The translations under genes were made by a program, and so were the position numbers. Below, in pieces: positions 1 through 10,559 of a stretch of 64,000 nt of DNA; the first letter of the stretch is position 1, and the number at the start of each line of letters is the position of its first letter. Below the pieces are notes generated by a model, which was not told where the DNA came from, did no database searches, and saw only the letters and a list, made by a program, of their open reading frames with translations. The DNA is from Rhizodiscina lignyota (lineage: Eukaryota > Ascomycota > Dothideomycetes > Aulographales > Rhizodiscinaceae), in assembly GCA_010015805.1 (NCBI GenBank), contig ML978121.1:2294001-2358000 (forward strand). Reading direction: 5' to 3'.

Positions 1-1237
1 TCCGATTGTCATACACAACGACTGTGCCTGGCTCCCATTTGGCGCGGGTGTGGAATTCAAGGCCTGTCTGGAGATGTGAATAGAGCATCCTTGTGATTGC
101 ATCGCTTTCTTCATCCTTCAGTCCCACGATGCCGCTGATGTACTCGGGCGGAAACCAGAGCGCTTTTCGTCCAGTGACAGGATGTTTGCGGACGATCGGG
201 TGTACGGTGTCGACGAGCTCGCGGCGGTACACACTGACCTTGGATCCGTGGACCGCTTGCCGCTGGCCTGAATGCAAGGCGTCCAGTCCCTCGAGGAAAG
301 CTTTCATTGGCTCCGAAAGTTTATCATATGCTTCCATGGAGTTCAAATACAGCGTGTCGCCACCAGTCTCCGGGTTCTCGAGGACGGCCAAAAACGTTGT
401 GCCCATTGGATTCCTGTCCTGCATCAGATCGTGTGAAGAATATCCAGCAGACCTCGGTACTCACTTTTCATAAGTCATATCAGAGTGCCATCGAGTCGTG
501 GTCAGCATACCAGCACTGTAGTGGTCAAATACGGTCTTGTTGCTATCACGGAGGTTGGCCAAGATCTCTGGATGACCTTTCATGTGGGAGCCAAATGAAT
601 GAACGTGCAGTCTTCCGAAGTGGCTACCGTACTGCTTCAGGAACTCGGGGCTTTGGTGGACAAAGTCTTGATCGCGGAATACCAGCAAGCCGCGTTCTGC
701 TGCCCAGAGTGACAATTCGTCCTTTTGCTGGTCTGTAAGGGCGCTGAGCTGGACGCCTTTGACCTCTGTTCCAGTCGAGGGGGTCATATCTTTCTTTTCC
801 TTGATCGCTGCGAACAAGGCTTTCTTTTCGGGGTCAGCCCTGGAAGCTGGGTCTACATGATCATATTGTTCATATGGAGCCTCCTTGGTAAGCGTTGTGT
901 GAGCCAAATAGTGCTTCCATGGATACTGCCGACAGGGTTAGACACCGAATGACAGGGAATTGCAGAGACGCACGTCAGTGTAGTCTGCCTTGAGAAGCTG
1001 GAGCATCTCCGTTTGCCCTTTTGGGTTGATAGGGCCCTCAGTAGTGTTTCCGGGAAACTTGAAGTCTTTCGGAGGGACGAAGTCGGTATTTGGCTTCGTG
1101 CCCGTAAACCATTTGTAGCCTTTGAATTCGACCTCCCAGCCTCCTGGAACCTTTGTGTATTTTGGCTCGTCATTGATGGGGAGACTCAACGTTTCAGCAG
1201 TGCTGGGAACAGTTTCCGTGACGGTAGACGTTGCCAT
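1..1237 (-). CDS. TauD/TfdA-type 2-oxoglutarate dioxygenase (3' end outside window)
   Basis: Fe(II)/2-oxoglutarate dioxygenase of the fungal taurine/sulfonate type (TauD, JLP1-like), expected to oxidise a sulfonate or related small acid in the cytosol. Exons read 1237-974, 925-465 and 413 to the left edge. Both introns are short and GT-AG (GTGCGT and GTGAGT donors), and the phases fit. The N-terminal part carries the fungal block with YTKVPGGWEVEFKGYKWFTG near residue 25. The first two iron ligands are the H-x-D of WHSDMTYE. The fold continues through FLAVLENPETGGDTLY to EPGTVVVYDNR at the edge, so the distal His and the Arg that binds 2-oxoglutarate lie outside. ATG 1237 is the first Met of the conserved frame. 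It is divergent from the MFS permease at 2265, which suggests shared use, but the substrate is not shown by sequence. Confidence 0.9.
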
Positions 1238-2264
1238 GTTTGATGGTAGTATTTTTTTCACGGTCTTGATTTCGTTTCTTTGCTTGGACGAGTGATCGCA
1301 GCTCTTTCTTCCTCGCAGATATATGCAGAAAACAAACCCTCGATTCTATACATTGTCTACCCGAGTTTTCCTGTTTCTGTTGATAATAGACTACTCTGTT
1401 GTAAGAAATCTAATTGTCATTGGAGGAGAGAAGTCTTGGAGTGAGCAGATTCGGAAGAGCCGCCCCGGATAAGAGCAAGACGTGATGAAAGCATCTGCAA
1501 GTGTTCCATCCTTTGCGTATTCCTCCCCTTCCTAATTCGTCCATGATTGACAGAGATAAGGAAGTCATACATGGAAACTTCGCTTTGATGCCTGCCGCTG
1601 CTACCGACATCGATGTACTGGTAACAGGCTCTGTAGCTCTTCTACTTCCACTTCTACTCTGCATATGAGCGGGACTTTTGAAGGATTGGTATAATTCTTT
1701 CAACCATCAAGAATGCGAAGGCGCCGCGTTAAGAATATGAGGCGTGCAGATCGTTGCTGTAAAGGGTTACCGCGGAGCTCTTCAGCTTTCATTTCCGTCC
1801 TAGTGTTTCACCGACGTCCACCCAGCCACATCAACATCCCAACCAGCGACAAGGAGCCCCATCTCCCAAGCCTGCGGAATACGTTGTGACCAAGTCGACT
1901 GGGCAGTTTCTAGATTGATCACTACCATGTCTCCACGGTCTTGGATAGGGCAACCGGACTTCCGCGCTGAACATTTCGTCGGCTGCTTACTGGCGGCGAA
2001 GATCATGACCGGGTACTTGGATCAGAGCGTCGTGGCATCTGTCTCTAAAGCTGCTCCTCACTGATAAGAGAACGTACATGCCAGGGCCTATCGTGGAAGT
2101 ATCAAAGCGATGCAGAATGTCCGTGATAATGCTCGGCCAAGTGGGATCAAGATCCTTACCTGATCGCATGCCTATCATGTTGCTATTACTACCGTTGTCC
2201 CAACGGCCACAATCCGAAAGCTGTCTCTGGAATTTGGGGTTCGACGTAGCGACAAACCAGCAAG
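1238..2264. other. Divergent intergenic region, dioxygenase / MFS permease
   Basis: About 1 kb between two diverging start codons, so it must hold both promoters. A TATATC-like run lies near 1318-1326, some 85 bp upstream of the dioxygenase ATG on the minus strand. Minus-strand reading frames at 1800-2178 look partly protein-like but give no consistent spliced gene. No repeat or RNA gene is seen. Confidence 0.5.
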
Positions 2265-4042
2265 ATGGATGAAAAGAAAATCGACTCGAAGCAGGTGTCT
2301 GCGGAGCCCGAGGTCGTGCGGGAAAGCCTGGAAATCATCGAAGCTGCTCACGAGCATGCTGATGAGGCTCTCGGATTCGTCGAGAAGCATGAAGGCTTCA
2401 CCTTCACGCCAGAGCAGGACAAGGCAGTCCAGAGGAAGATTGACCGTCACATCATGCCATTGGTAAGACCTGGTATTCATCTCGGAGTGTCTAATTCACC
2501 ACTAACGACTACAGATGTTCGTCTCATATGTTTTCCAGTATATGGACAAGAGTGTCATGGCACAGAGTCTAATATATGGATTGCAAGAGGACTTGCACCT
2601 TGTCGGCCAGCAGTATAGCTGGTGCGGGTAGGTGGCCCATCCAACGTCTATTTTGGGATAGTCCTTTTCTGACGAGAATTTCAGCTCTGCATTCTATTTT
2701 GGCTACCTTGCCTTCCAACCCTTTGCTGGGCGCCTTCTGAACAAAGTCCCCCTGGGCCGATTTGTCTCCATTACTGCTTTCGCTTGGGCTATCATCCTAT
2801 TCTGCACACCAGGTGCTATGAACTTCTCCGGCCTCTTTGCCTGCCGATTTTTCCTCGGCGCTGCTGAGGGTGGAATTTCTCCTGCCTATGTCTTGATCAC
2901 TGGGATGTGGTATAAGAAAGATGAGATTCCTCAACGCATGACGTTCTGGTTCACTGGTAATGGTGTTGCCATCATTATCCAAGCCCTGCTCTCGTACGGC
3001 ATTGGCCATATAAAGACGTCTGTCGCAACTTGGAGATGGTTCTTCATCATCTTTGGAATATTGGGTTTGGCATGGGCCTTGGTTCTCTTCTTGTTCATGC
3101 CTGACAGTCCGCTCACTGTAAGTAATCATCCAAAACTCTATGCGGCCATAATGCCAATTATTGCTTCGTGGGACGAGTAACTAATGCTTTCTTGTAATAG
3201 GCCAAATTCTTGACTGATGACGAGAAGATTATTGCTGTTGAACGACTTAGAGCGAACAGAACAGGCGTAGCGAATAAGGAATTCAAGAAGAACCAATTTA
3301 TAGAGGGTCTGACGGATCCGCTCGTATATTACTCCTTCTTCTATGCAATCTCCTGCGTTGTTCCGAACAGCGGAGTATCATTTGTAAGTCGAGACTTGGA
3401 CACTACCTTTAAATGCGGCGCGCTAATTCATCATAGTTTGGTACGCTGATCATCAAAGGCATGGGATTCAACAACTTTATCAGCTCTGTCCTTCTTATGC
3501 CATTTGGAGCCGCCGAATGTATAGCCCTTATCTCTTCAGGCTACATCACCCGGAAGTGGCCAAACATGCGGTGCATCATGCAGGCCTTCTGGTGCGCTCC
3601 CGCTGTGCTCGGCGCTGCCTTGGTTTATTATCTTCCGGCGGGAAATACGGCAGGCCGCCTCGCTGGATTTTGTATTACGGGCTTCTCCAATACTGCGCTT
3701 CCGCTTCAATTCTCTCTTGTCAGCTCCAACATCGCCGGACATACAAAACGATCCGTGAGCAACGCAGTCATGTTCTTGGGGTATGCAACAGGCTTCATCA
3801 TTGGACCGCAGTTCTTCTTGCAAAGCGAATCGCCGAGATACCCGACTGGATTCAAGACAATGATGATTACCTTTGCAATTTCCTGTATTGCACCATTGTG
3901 TCTGTGGGGCTATTTGACGTTGTTGAACAGGCGTAAGGAGGCCCGACTCGTGGAGAGCGGGGGCGAAAATGTATATGCGAGGAATGAAGAGTTTCTAGAC
4001 TTGACGGATAGGGAGCAGATACATTTCCGATATTCTAAGTAG
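2265..4042 (+). CDS. MFS transporter, allantoate permease (Dal5/ACS) family
   Basis: A 510-residue plasma-membrane symporter of the anion:cation symporter branch that includes Dal5, Tna1 and Seo1. Members take up allantoate, nicotinate, vitamins and other small organic anions. Five exons (2265-2462, 2515-2627, 2685-3117, 3201-3383, 3437-4042) join in phase through GT-AG introns. A hydrophilic acidic N-terminus of about 60 residues precedes the helices. Family signatures are MFVSYVFQYMDKSVMAQSL in the first helix, FFLGAAEGGISPAYVLIT in helices 4-5 and WRWFFIIFGILGLAWAL in helix 6. The tail after residue 480 is hydrophilic. It lies between the dioxygenase and a Zn2Cys6 regulator, the usual layout of a small catabolic cluster, so a substrate shared with the dioxygenase is plausible but inferred. 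Confidence 0.92.
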
Positions 4043-4491
4043 TCCTCATCATAGCAACACGAGGAGGCTTATGCAGTATGGCCAGGTTATCAACTTTTGA
4101 AGAGCATGAGTTGTTCACTGCAAAAATGTATAGTCAAAGAAAGAGCCGATACCTACAGTCTATGGCCATTGATAGTAGCATAAGGCCAGCGATCCCAAAT
4201 TTTATGCATTTTGAAGCTCACAGTGCAGAGTTGTGAGTAGCAGCGCCACTCGGCGTGGTCTAGATTCAGATGCAGCCAGGGGTCAAAGAGCCAATCAGAA
4301 GCCCAGGAGGCAACCTCCGGATCTTTTCCTTACAGGTCCCACCTTTCGCACAAAGGCGCCTCCAACACCCAGGCACCCCAGGGCTCACGGGTTTCTTGCC
4401 ATACTCCAGCCTATACGAGTTGCGCTCAGTTCATACTAGGCTGACGAATCGATATGCCACTCAGAAGTGGCCTGACATTCTGTTAGGCGCT
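4043..4491. other. Intergenic, 3' of permease and promoter of transcription factor
   Basis: Tandem genes flank this 449-bp stretch. It contains a CCAAT box at 4291-4298. The factor's reading frame stays open back to an upstream ATG at 4270, which could add 74 residues, but that part is proline-rich and unlike a DNA-binding N-terminus. Confidence 0.5.
4291..4298 (+). promoter_or_regulatory. CCAAT box
   Basis: CCAATCAG matches the Hap/CBF complex consensus and lies 201 bp upstream of the chosen ATG of the transcription factor. The match is seen in sequence; binding is inferred. Confidence 0.35.
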
Positions 4492-6865
4492 ATGGAGCCG
4501 AAGAAATATCTACCTATACTTCCCGCCACCCGCACTGCACCTCAAATGCCATCCAAAGTCACGAGGCAAGGCCCGAAGAGAAAGCGTGCAAATGTTACTA
4601 GAGTTGCATGCAATGCCTGTCGCTTTAAAAAGATAGGTGTAAGTGAATTGACGTGCTTGTTTTCACGCGCCGAGGTGGATTCCTTCTAATGCGCGGCCGC
4701 TTCATAGTGCGATGGGAGAAGACCAATCTGTACGCCATGCCAGAATCGTGGTTTCGAATGTGCCTATGTTACTATGGATGAGTCGGAAACTACCTCAATG
4801 GCCCACAAACGTGAGAACGAAAGCTTGAAACAGAAATCCAACGACTTGGAAAAGTTGTTCCTCCACATGGCCTCCGCACCGGAAGATGTGGCTCTGGAGG
4901 CTCTGCAACTACTCCGAGCCACATCTGATCCAGTTTCCGCACTTCGCCTCTCTGAGCAAAAGACAGCCCGGGCAGTCTTGCCGCCAATATACTCCGGGCA
5001 AGAGTTAGAGCTGATGGTGCGGCATCCCGTGGCATATCCGATGTCGACTCCACTGGAGAGCGATACACTCGCACGCCTGCTATCTGGACAAGCAGACATG
5101 AAGTTTTTAAATCGCAGAGTGGGATTTGGATTGTCTCACGCCAGTCCCGGGGCTACTACTGATACTTGGCCCGACAACAGATCAAGCGAGAAAAGCATTC
5201 ATGGGAGCGAACATGCTCTGTCTGATAAATCGGATACCACTGCTTCACCAATCGGGCCAGATCAGTTCATATTTGACTTTGATTTCGATCCACGCTTAGC
5301 TCACTTGGATATTGCTTTTTGGACTGCCGTTCCAGTCACAAATCAATATGCCGCAGCTGCAATTTCGCTGTACTTGGAGACAGACCACCTCATCCAAGGA
5401 CTATTCGATACCGGGCTGTTCATCAACGATCTGATAAATCGTAGACAAGAACATTGTTCACTTTTCATGGTCAACTCATTGCTCGCATTTGCATCTGTAA
5501 GCATGCGTCATGACCAGCCCGATTAAGGGTTTGTTCTAATGAATCCAGCAAGCGTATGCGTCCAAGGATATGCAAGCATCCTCCAGAAGCTATGAGTTCG
5601 AAAACGAGGCCGAAACGCTATGGCATGCTGAAACATCTTCTACCGGAAAACTCGGATCTGAGAGCTTGGCCGACACTGCAACTATGATTTCCGGCCTGGT
5701 TCTGCTCTTCCAGTCCCTCGCGGGTCACGGGCGCGGCGATAGCTCAATAAAGTACCTGAGAATCGTACCCCAGATTGCGGTTAGAATGAGGCTATTCGGC
5801 GTGGAGAATACATTGAATGCCGAGGACTCCGCTTTTAACTCTCTATCAGAAGAGAAGCAAAAATCCACTGCACACGCTACTTGGGGGGCATTCAATCTCG
5901 TTGTGTGAGTTATGTAACACCTTGAGCGTTCAAATTCCTGACAGCGCCAGCATGCAAACACTCGTTTTCATGGTAGACACCCCAGAGTTTCCGCCAAAGG
6001 TGCCTGTTCCTGAGATCGAGTCTATCCCTCCAACTTTTTCTTCATTCTGTGGTTTCTGGATGATCGTCTCGGAGATAAACCTAGTCTATCACCATTCGAA
6101 CGCCGCTGGCGGTGTGGCAGCCAGTTTCGCGCTGTCAAAATATCAGATGCTGCTGTCTTTCGCAGATAACCTCCAGGAAGACATGGTTCTAAGCGATGGA
6201 AGCCCTGATCATGTAGTTGTGTTTCAGTAAGGCTTTCAATCCATACTCAAAGTTAATTTGCTTCGCTATGACTGATGATGTTTAGTCTCTTCTACCACGC
6301 TGTCATTCTTGATATCTTCCGGCCATTTATTCCGGCCGAGAGACAGCACGGTTTCAGGTGTTGGTCTCAGTCAAAGTTTGCAACATCACCGGAGGCTATC
6401 TTCGCCGCATCCCTGAAGCAACTGAAGCGCCTTATTCTCATTTACAGGAGCCAGCACCGAAGTGCTACTTATTCCATCTTCTGGAGCGCGGCTATTTTCT
6501 ACGTAGCTAATGCGGTGCTGAAGGATACAAGTGATCCAAAATGGCACTTCTACTTCTTGGTGTGCATAAAAGGCTTCCAGGCGCTGTTCACCTCCTTCCA
6601 AGTGGTTGAAGGTATTGTACAGGGCCTGCTGACAATGGCGATCGAGAGTGGTGCCATGAGCAGTTCAGAGACGCAGATTTTGATTCAAGAACTCCGCGAC
6701 CGCGATGATCGGTATCGGTATAAGCTCATGGATGCGACTAGAGGGGGCTTCGTCCTGGATCTGGGCCTCGCGATGACGAACCCCGACGCTGCGAAAGTCG
6801 AGTGTCTGGCGGATCGGTTTGAGCAGATGGCTATGTTCAACGAGTTTACGGATGGAGTAGTCTGA
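4492..6865 (+). CDS. Zn2Cys6 fungal-specific transcription factor
   Basis: A 717-residue nuclear regulator. Exons are 4492-4638, 4708-5496, 5549-5904, 5945-6226 and 6286-6865, all in phase. The zinc cluster is split by intron 1 and reads C-NA-C-RFKKIG-C-DGRRPI-C-TP-C-QNRGFE-C, an exact C-X2-C-X6-C-X6-C-X2-C-X6-C motif at residues about 40-65. A short coiled segment follows (HKRENESLKQKSNDLEKL). The rest resembles the fungal transcription factor middle homology region, including the segment FYHAVILDIFRPFI. ATG 4492 is preferred because it gives a normal short basic lead (GPKRKRANVTR) before the cluster; ATG 4270 in the same frame is possible. Its position beside the permease and dioxygenase suggests it controls them, which is untested. 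Confidence 0.92.
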
Positions 6866-7337
6866 AATGCTTCTCAAAGGCGGCGCAGAATGTCTAGGTT
6901 TGGTGAAAGGGGGGAGTCTTTGGGATTCAGCATTATACCCATTAGCAACAGTATGGCTAAGTTTGACGGCTCCGCCCTGCGAAGCATGCTTTCGGTTCTT
7001 TACAAATCATTCACTAAGCGCAACGTCGCTAGAGAATAGAAATGCGGCAACATGATGAATTCTAATGCCTAATTCATACTCTCATTTCGCCGTTCTGTTA
7101 CTTGCTCTCATTCGCCTCTTTACCAAAGCATTTAGTTACTGCAAGCTTATATGAAATAATCGCTAGCTGAGCACAACAGGGCGGACAGACCAGTATCCAT
7201 ATGCTCCGTTGACCGCTGACAGTCAACAACCAGGCGAACACTGCCTCAATATTAACGGTTGCAGCATTCCTTCAATGTTCCAAATCACACTCTGCTCAAC
7301 AACATCGCAGTTACGGAGCGAGGATAGCAGTAGTTGG
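6866..7337. other. Convergent intergenic region
   Basis: 472 bp between the 3' ends of the transcription factor (+) and the HhH protein (-). Only AT-rich 3' flank is seen; there is no convincing reading frame, repeat or RNA gene. Confidence 0.5.
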
Positions 7338-8141
7338 TCAAGTGTATTCGTGTTCCTTGCCCTCCAATCGTATGACGGTAAGAGCCTGGCACAGCTTTGC
7401 CATGGAAGCGGCATCACGGTGTAGTTCTTCGAAGACTTGATTCGCATCCCCAAGGCCCAATTTCTCTGCTGTCGCAAGATTTCGTTGCGATAAAGCAGGC
7501 GCCACAGAGGGAGCGACAGCTTGAATTGTCTCCAGGAAGATATCCGCTCCTAGTTCGCCGATACCTTTGAATTCCTTCACCCTCTTCTTGACTGTGCCGT
7601 TCGCATTCTCAGAGCTCTTGACGTCGACTAGGCGACTCGCATCTCCGTCGTACTTCTCCCTCAGATGCTCTGCTAGCTGACCCAATGCCGTAGCTGTCTT
7701 CTCACGGTAATGCGTGTACCCGCCTTTCGTCAAGACATCAGTGCGCTCTTCCCAACTGCTCTTCTCCAAAGTATCGATGTTTTGGTAACCTGCAGAGACA
7801 CACTGGGCAAGTGTTTCTTCTGCAATCGTATGGGATATCCTCGCCGAACTAATGAGCGCGTTGAGCAAATGCGCGAGCACAGTTTCAGGCGTTGATTCCT
7901 GCGCCTTGTCCACAGCGATGAACTCCGACATTGGTCTTCCCTTGGCTAGTAACAGCTCAACTGTTTTGGGCTTCCTCCCGCTCTGAGTTTTGGCTTTGTC
8001 CTCTGTAGTAGATGAGCTGCTCTTTTTTGACTGCTTCACTGGTTTGCTATCCTTGTCACTGGGATGTTTCTCGGATGTATTGCTTTTCAGGGAAGGCTCG
8101 TCCTTCGTGGACTGGCCAGTCTGGGAGCGTGTGGTGACCAT
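7338..8141 (-). CDS. Helix-hairpin-helix (HhH-GPD-like) protein
   Basis: A 267-residue single-exon protein. The first 70 residues are a charged Ser/Lys/Thr-rich tail that looks disordered and nuclear (SKKSSSSTTEDKAKTQSGRK). Residues about 75-260 are helical and resemble the HhH-GPD base-excision superfamily. The hairpin reads EFKGIGELGADIFLETIQ near residue 190. In endonuclease III the matching hairpin carries a catalytic Lys and is followed by an Asp in a V-D-T-H motif; neither is present here. It may therefore bind DNA without glycosylase activity. Small fungal proteins of this kind are usually annotated only as HhH-GPD-like. ATG 8141 is the first Met of the frame. Confidence 0.75.
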   Translation of the reverse strand: MVTTRSQTGQSTKDEPSLKSNTSEKHPSDKDSKPVKQSKKSSSSTTEDKAKTQSGRKPKTVELLLAKGRPMSEFIAVDKAQESTPETVLAHLLNALISSARISHTIAEETLAQCVSAGYQNIDTLEKSSWEERTDVLTKGGYTHYREKTATALGQLAEHLREKYDGDASRLVDVKSSENANGTVKKRVKEFKGIGELGADIFLETIQAVAPSVAPALSQRNLATAEKLGLGDANQVFEELHRDAASMAKLCQALTVIRLEGKEHEYT

Positions 8142-8486
8142 GGCTAAATGTGATAGTTTTGGGCCGCTTGAGTTATGCGGTTTGGATTATTGGTCTTCGC
8201 AATTAATAAGGATGTTTACTCCTCCATATACCATCCACCTATGTCATACTCCGTGACGTCATGTATGGCTCATAGAATTTCCCGCCTTGATGAAGGTTTT
8301 CAAAATTCTCCCTGGAATTCGTAACGATTTTCATCAGATGCTATTATTAGCGATTTGGCGCTCCAAACCCCTGAAAAGGGGCAAATAGGATAATGTATTG
8401 GACAACCCCCGCCTCAAAGCCCAGAAATTAAACCCAAGCACGCGCTTTTTTGGTGTATACATCTACATAAGTTTTCTCTGAGTCCC
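8142..8486. other. Intergenic, promoter of HhH gene
   Basis: 345 bp between the HhH start and the flavoprotein stop, both on the minus strand. It contains a TGACGTCA palindrome at 8254-8261 and nothing else recognisable. Confidence 0.5.
8254..8261. promoter_or_regulatory. CRE/ATF-type palindrome TGACGTCA
   Basis: A perfect 8-bp CRE palindrome about 113 bp upstream of the HhH gene's ATG. Such sites bind bZIP factors of the Atf1/Sko1/CREB group, which act in stress responses. Occupancy is inferred only. Confidence 0.4.
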
Positions 8487-10019
8487 TCAAGAGTGATTGA
8501 GAGGTATTTTGGTCGGTATACGCTCATCTGTTTGATAGTTCGATGCATACTTGGCTGCGCCGGCCCCAGCTATCCGCCCAAACACGATTGTCTCCGCAAA
8601 GTTGCAACTACTTTGGTAAGAATGCCCCCAGATACTTCCGCATTCGCCTGCCCCATATAGGCCTTGGATTGGTTGGCCCTCAGGATCCAAGATTTCGGCG
8701 CGTTCGTTGCGCCGTGGCCCGCCTTGAGTGTTGTACAACAGAGGCTTTACGATCATGGCGTAGTATGGTGCCTTGATTGGTGCCATGGAGTCCCTTCTCC
8801 GCCCAAAGTCGTCTTCTGATTCAGTGGCTTCGTTGAAACCTGACAATGTCTGTTGAAGCTCCGCTTGAGGAAGTCCGGTGACTGATGAAAGTTCTTCAAC
8901 AGAATCTGCCTTCTTAATCCATCCTTTTTTAATCTCTTCGGTGCTGTAAGGGGACCATTTATATCCCTTTACGACGACTTGATAACTGAAGACCTCCAGA
9001 ACGAGGCTTCGGTCCGTTTCGACGTTGACTGCATCTGTGACCAGCCACATGGGATCGTGGACGTATTTGCCGGACTCCCCGTCTAATGCTGCAGTGTCTG
9101 AGTGGCCTCTGTGAGACTCGAGACGAGTTTCATTAATGAACCGCTTCCCACGCTTATCCACGAAAATGAAATTCGGATGCCGCAATGCAAGACCAAATCC
9201 GAACTTCGAATCCGGCGGTTGAAAGCCAAGTACTGACGCTTCAGCCGTCATATGCCAAAGGCTCGTACCGACATATTGTGCCAGCCTGATATTGTCCCCA
9301 GTGTTTACGGCGGATCCAAGCAAGCCGATATCGCGGGGACCCAAAGAATCTCTCTTCAGCTCTGCATCATCTTCAAAACCACCACATGCCATAATCACTG
9401 CCCTGGCGGAGATTCGGTCGCCGTTGTCGAGGAGTACTCCCGCAACTGATCCTTCGCCTTCCCGTTCAATACGGCGAACATGCGTACCAGTCCTAATTGT
9501 CACATTCTGTTCTCGTCTAAGTTGCGAGTCCAGGAGCTCCCACACTCTCCTACCCGCCGTCGGAGCCGGACAACGATCTGTTTGTTTAATATGATAAACT
9601 CTTAAGTCCAGGTCTTCAGCGGACTCTAATTTGGGGAACGTCAAGCCGGGTATGTAGTAAGTCCACATCCGCTCAAATTTGTTTTCTTCCCACTCAGCAC
9701 CAAGCTCTTCCAGCCAGCTGGGAATCTCATACAATCCTTCAACGTACGCATCAATCACCCGTTTCGGAGTCGTTCCTTGAGAGACTTCTCCTAGATATTG
9801 TGAGAATTGAAGCCCGTCCGACTTTTGTTTCTTGTGAAAGTCGGTGGGCATAGTCATGTTTGCGGAGGACACGAATGAGTTTCCGCCGGCCTTGTCTGCC
9901 TTGTCTATGATGAGGACCCTGGCGCCGCATCGCGAAGCTTGAAGAGCTGCGTTCGCACCTGCGGAGCCATACCCGAGGATAATAACATCGTAATGCTCAG
10001 CAAGCACGGCCTGTGTCAT
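8487..10019 (-). CDS. FAD-dependent oxidoreductase, tricarballylate dehydrogenase (TcuA/CobZ)-like
   Basis: A 510-residue single-exon flavoprotein of the fumarate-reductase/succinate-dehydrogenase flavoprotein superfamily. The N-terminal dinucleotide fold reads DVIILGYGSAGANAALQAS, followed by DKADKAGGNSF. The C-terminus carries GLYGAGECGSIWGHSYQSS, the FAD-closing motif shared with TcuA, which oxidises tricarballylate to cis-aconitate. The related 3-ketosteroid dehydrogenases share this fold, so the substrate is not certain. ATG 10019 is used because the frame upstream (to 10037) begins only with GTG. It is tandem with a decarboxylase-family gene and near an MmgE/PrpD gene that acts on similar acids. 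Confidence 0.85.
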   Translation of the reverse strand: MTQAVLAEHYDVIILGYGSAGANAALQASRCGARVLIIDKADKAGGNSFVSSANMTMPTDFHKKQKSDGLQFSQYLGEVSQGTTPKRVIDAYVEGLYEIPSWLEELGAEWEENKFERMWTYYIPGLTFPKLESAEDLDLRVYHIKQTDRCPAPTAGRRVWELLDSQLRREQNVTIRTGTHVRRIEREGEGSVAGVLLDNGDRISARAVIMACGGFEDDAELKRDSLGPRDIGLLGSAVNTGDNIRLAQYVGTSLWHMTAEASVLGFQPPDSKFGFGLALRHPNFIFVDKRGKRFINETRLESHRGHSDTAALDGESGKYVHDPMWLVTDAVNVETDRSLVLEVFSYQVVVKGYKWSPYSTEEIKKGWIKKADSVEELSSVTGLPQAELQQTLSGFNEATESEDDFGRRRDSMAPIKAPYYAMIVKPLLYNTQGGPRRNERAEILDPEGQPIQGLYGAGECGSIWGHSYQSSCNFAETIVFGRIAGAGAAKYASNYQTDERIPTKIPLNHS

Positions 10020-10559
10020 TGCACGTGAGGTTTTCACTGGCTGAGGAAGGCAATCGATGACTTTGAAATGGCGTGTTGATGAAAGAGAATGGAAAGAGAG
10101 AAAGGCCGTTGTTCAAGGATGCTTGAAAGTTACTTCCACTCGTTGAGATGAAAACTACCGTAGTCTTCGCTTCAAGAATGATATGCTTAATGCATGTAGA
10201 GCTACGTGCGTACCTTGTCATAAATTTTCGATTTACGTCATTGTGACTTCATGTGAATTTCTGCTTGGGGGAATCGGTTCGTGAATCGTCCGTCTACCAG
10301 TATTTTAACGCCAGCCCTAGCGTGCACGCGACTGTGATGTCGAAGGGTGCGAACGTGGTAGAATTTTGATACCCATTTTACCTTGCATAAACGCCGCATC
10401 TAGAAGGGAGATTTCGATATTATTAACAGAGTCGGCCATCTTTCGTTCGCAATTGCCGTTCTCATGAAAAAGCGGCGGAACTGAAGCCTAAAGATCCTCT
10501 TTGCATTGCGCCAGCGTAGACGTACTGTTGGCGACCAGGAAGTTCGTTGAGATTATGTC
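10020..10559. other. Intergenic, promoter of flavoprotein gene
   Basis: 540 bp between the decarboxylase stop and the flavoprotein start. A CACGTG hexamer lies at about 10022-10027, directly before the start codon. No other signal or reading frame is convincing. Confidence 0.4.

Noticed and set aside
1800-2178. Minus-strand frames that could be two exons of a small gene
   Set aside because: The pieces look partly protein-like, but no GT-AG join keeps frame from a Met to the stop at 1800, and no family is recognised.
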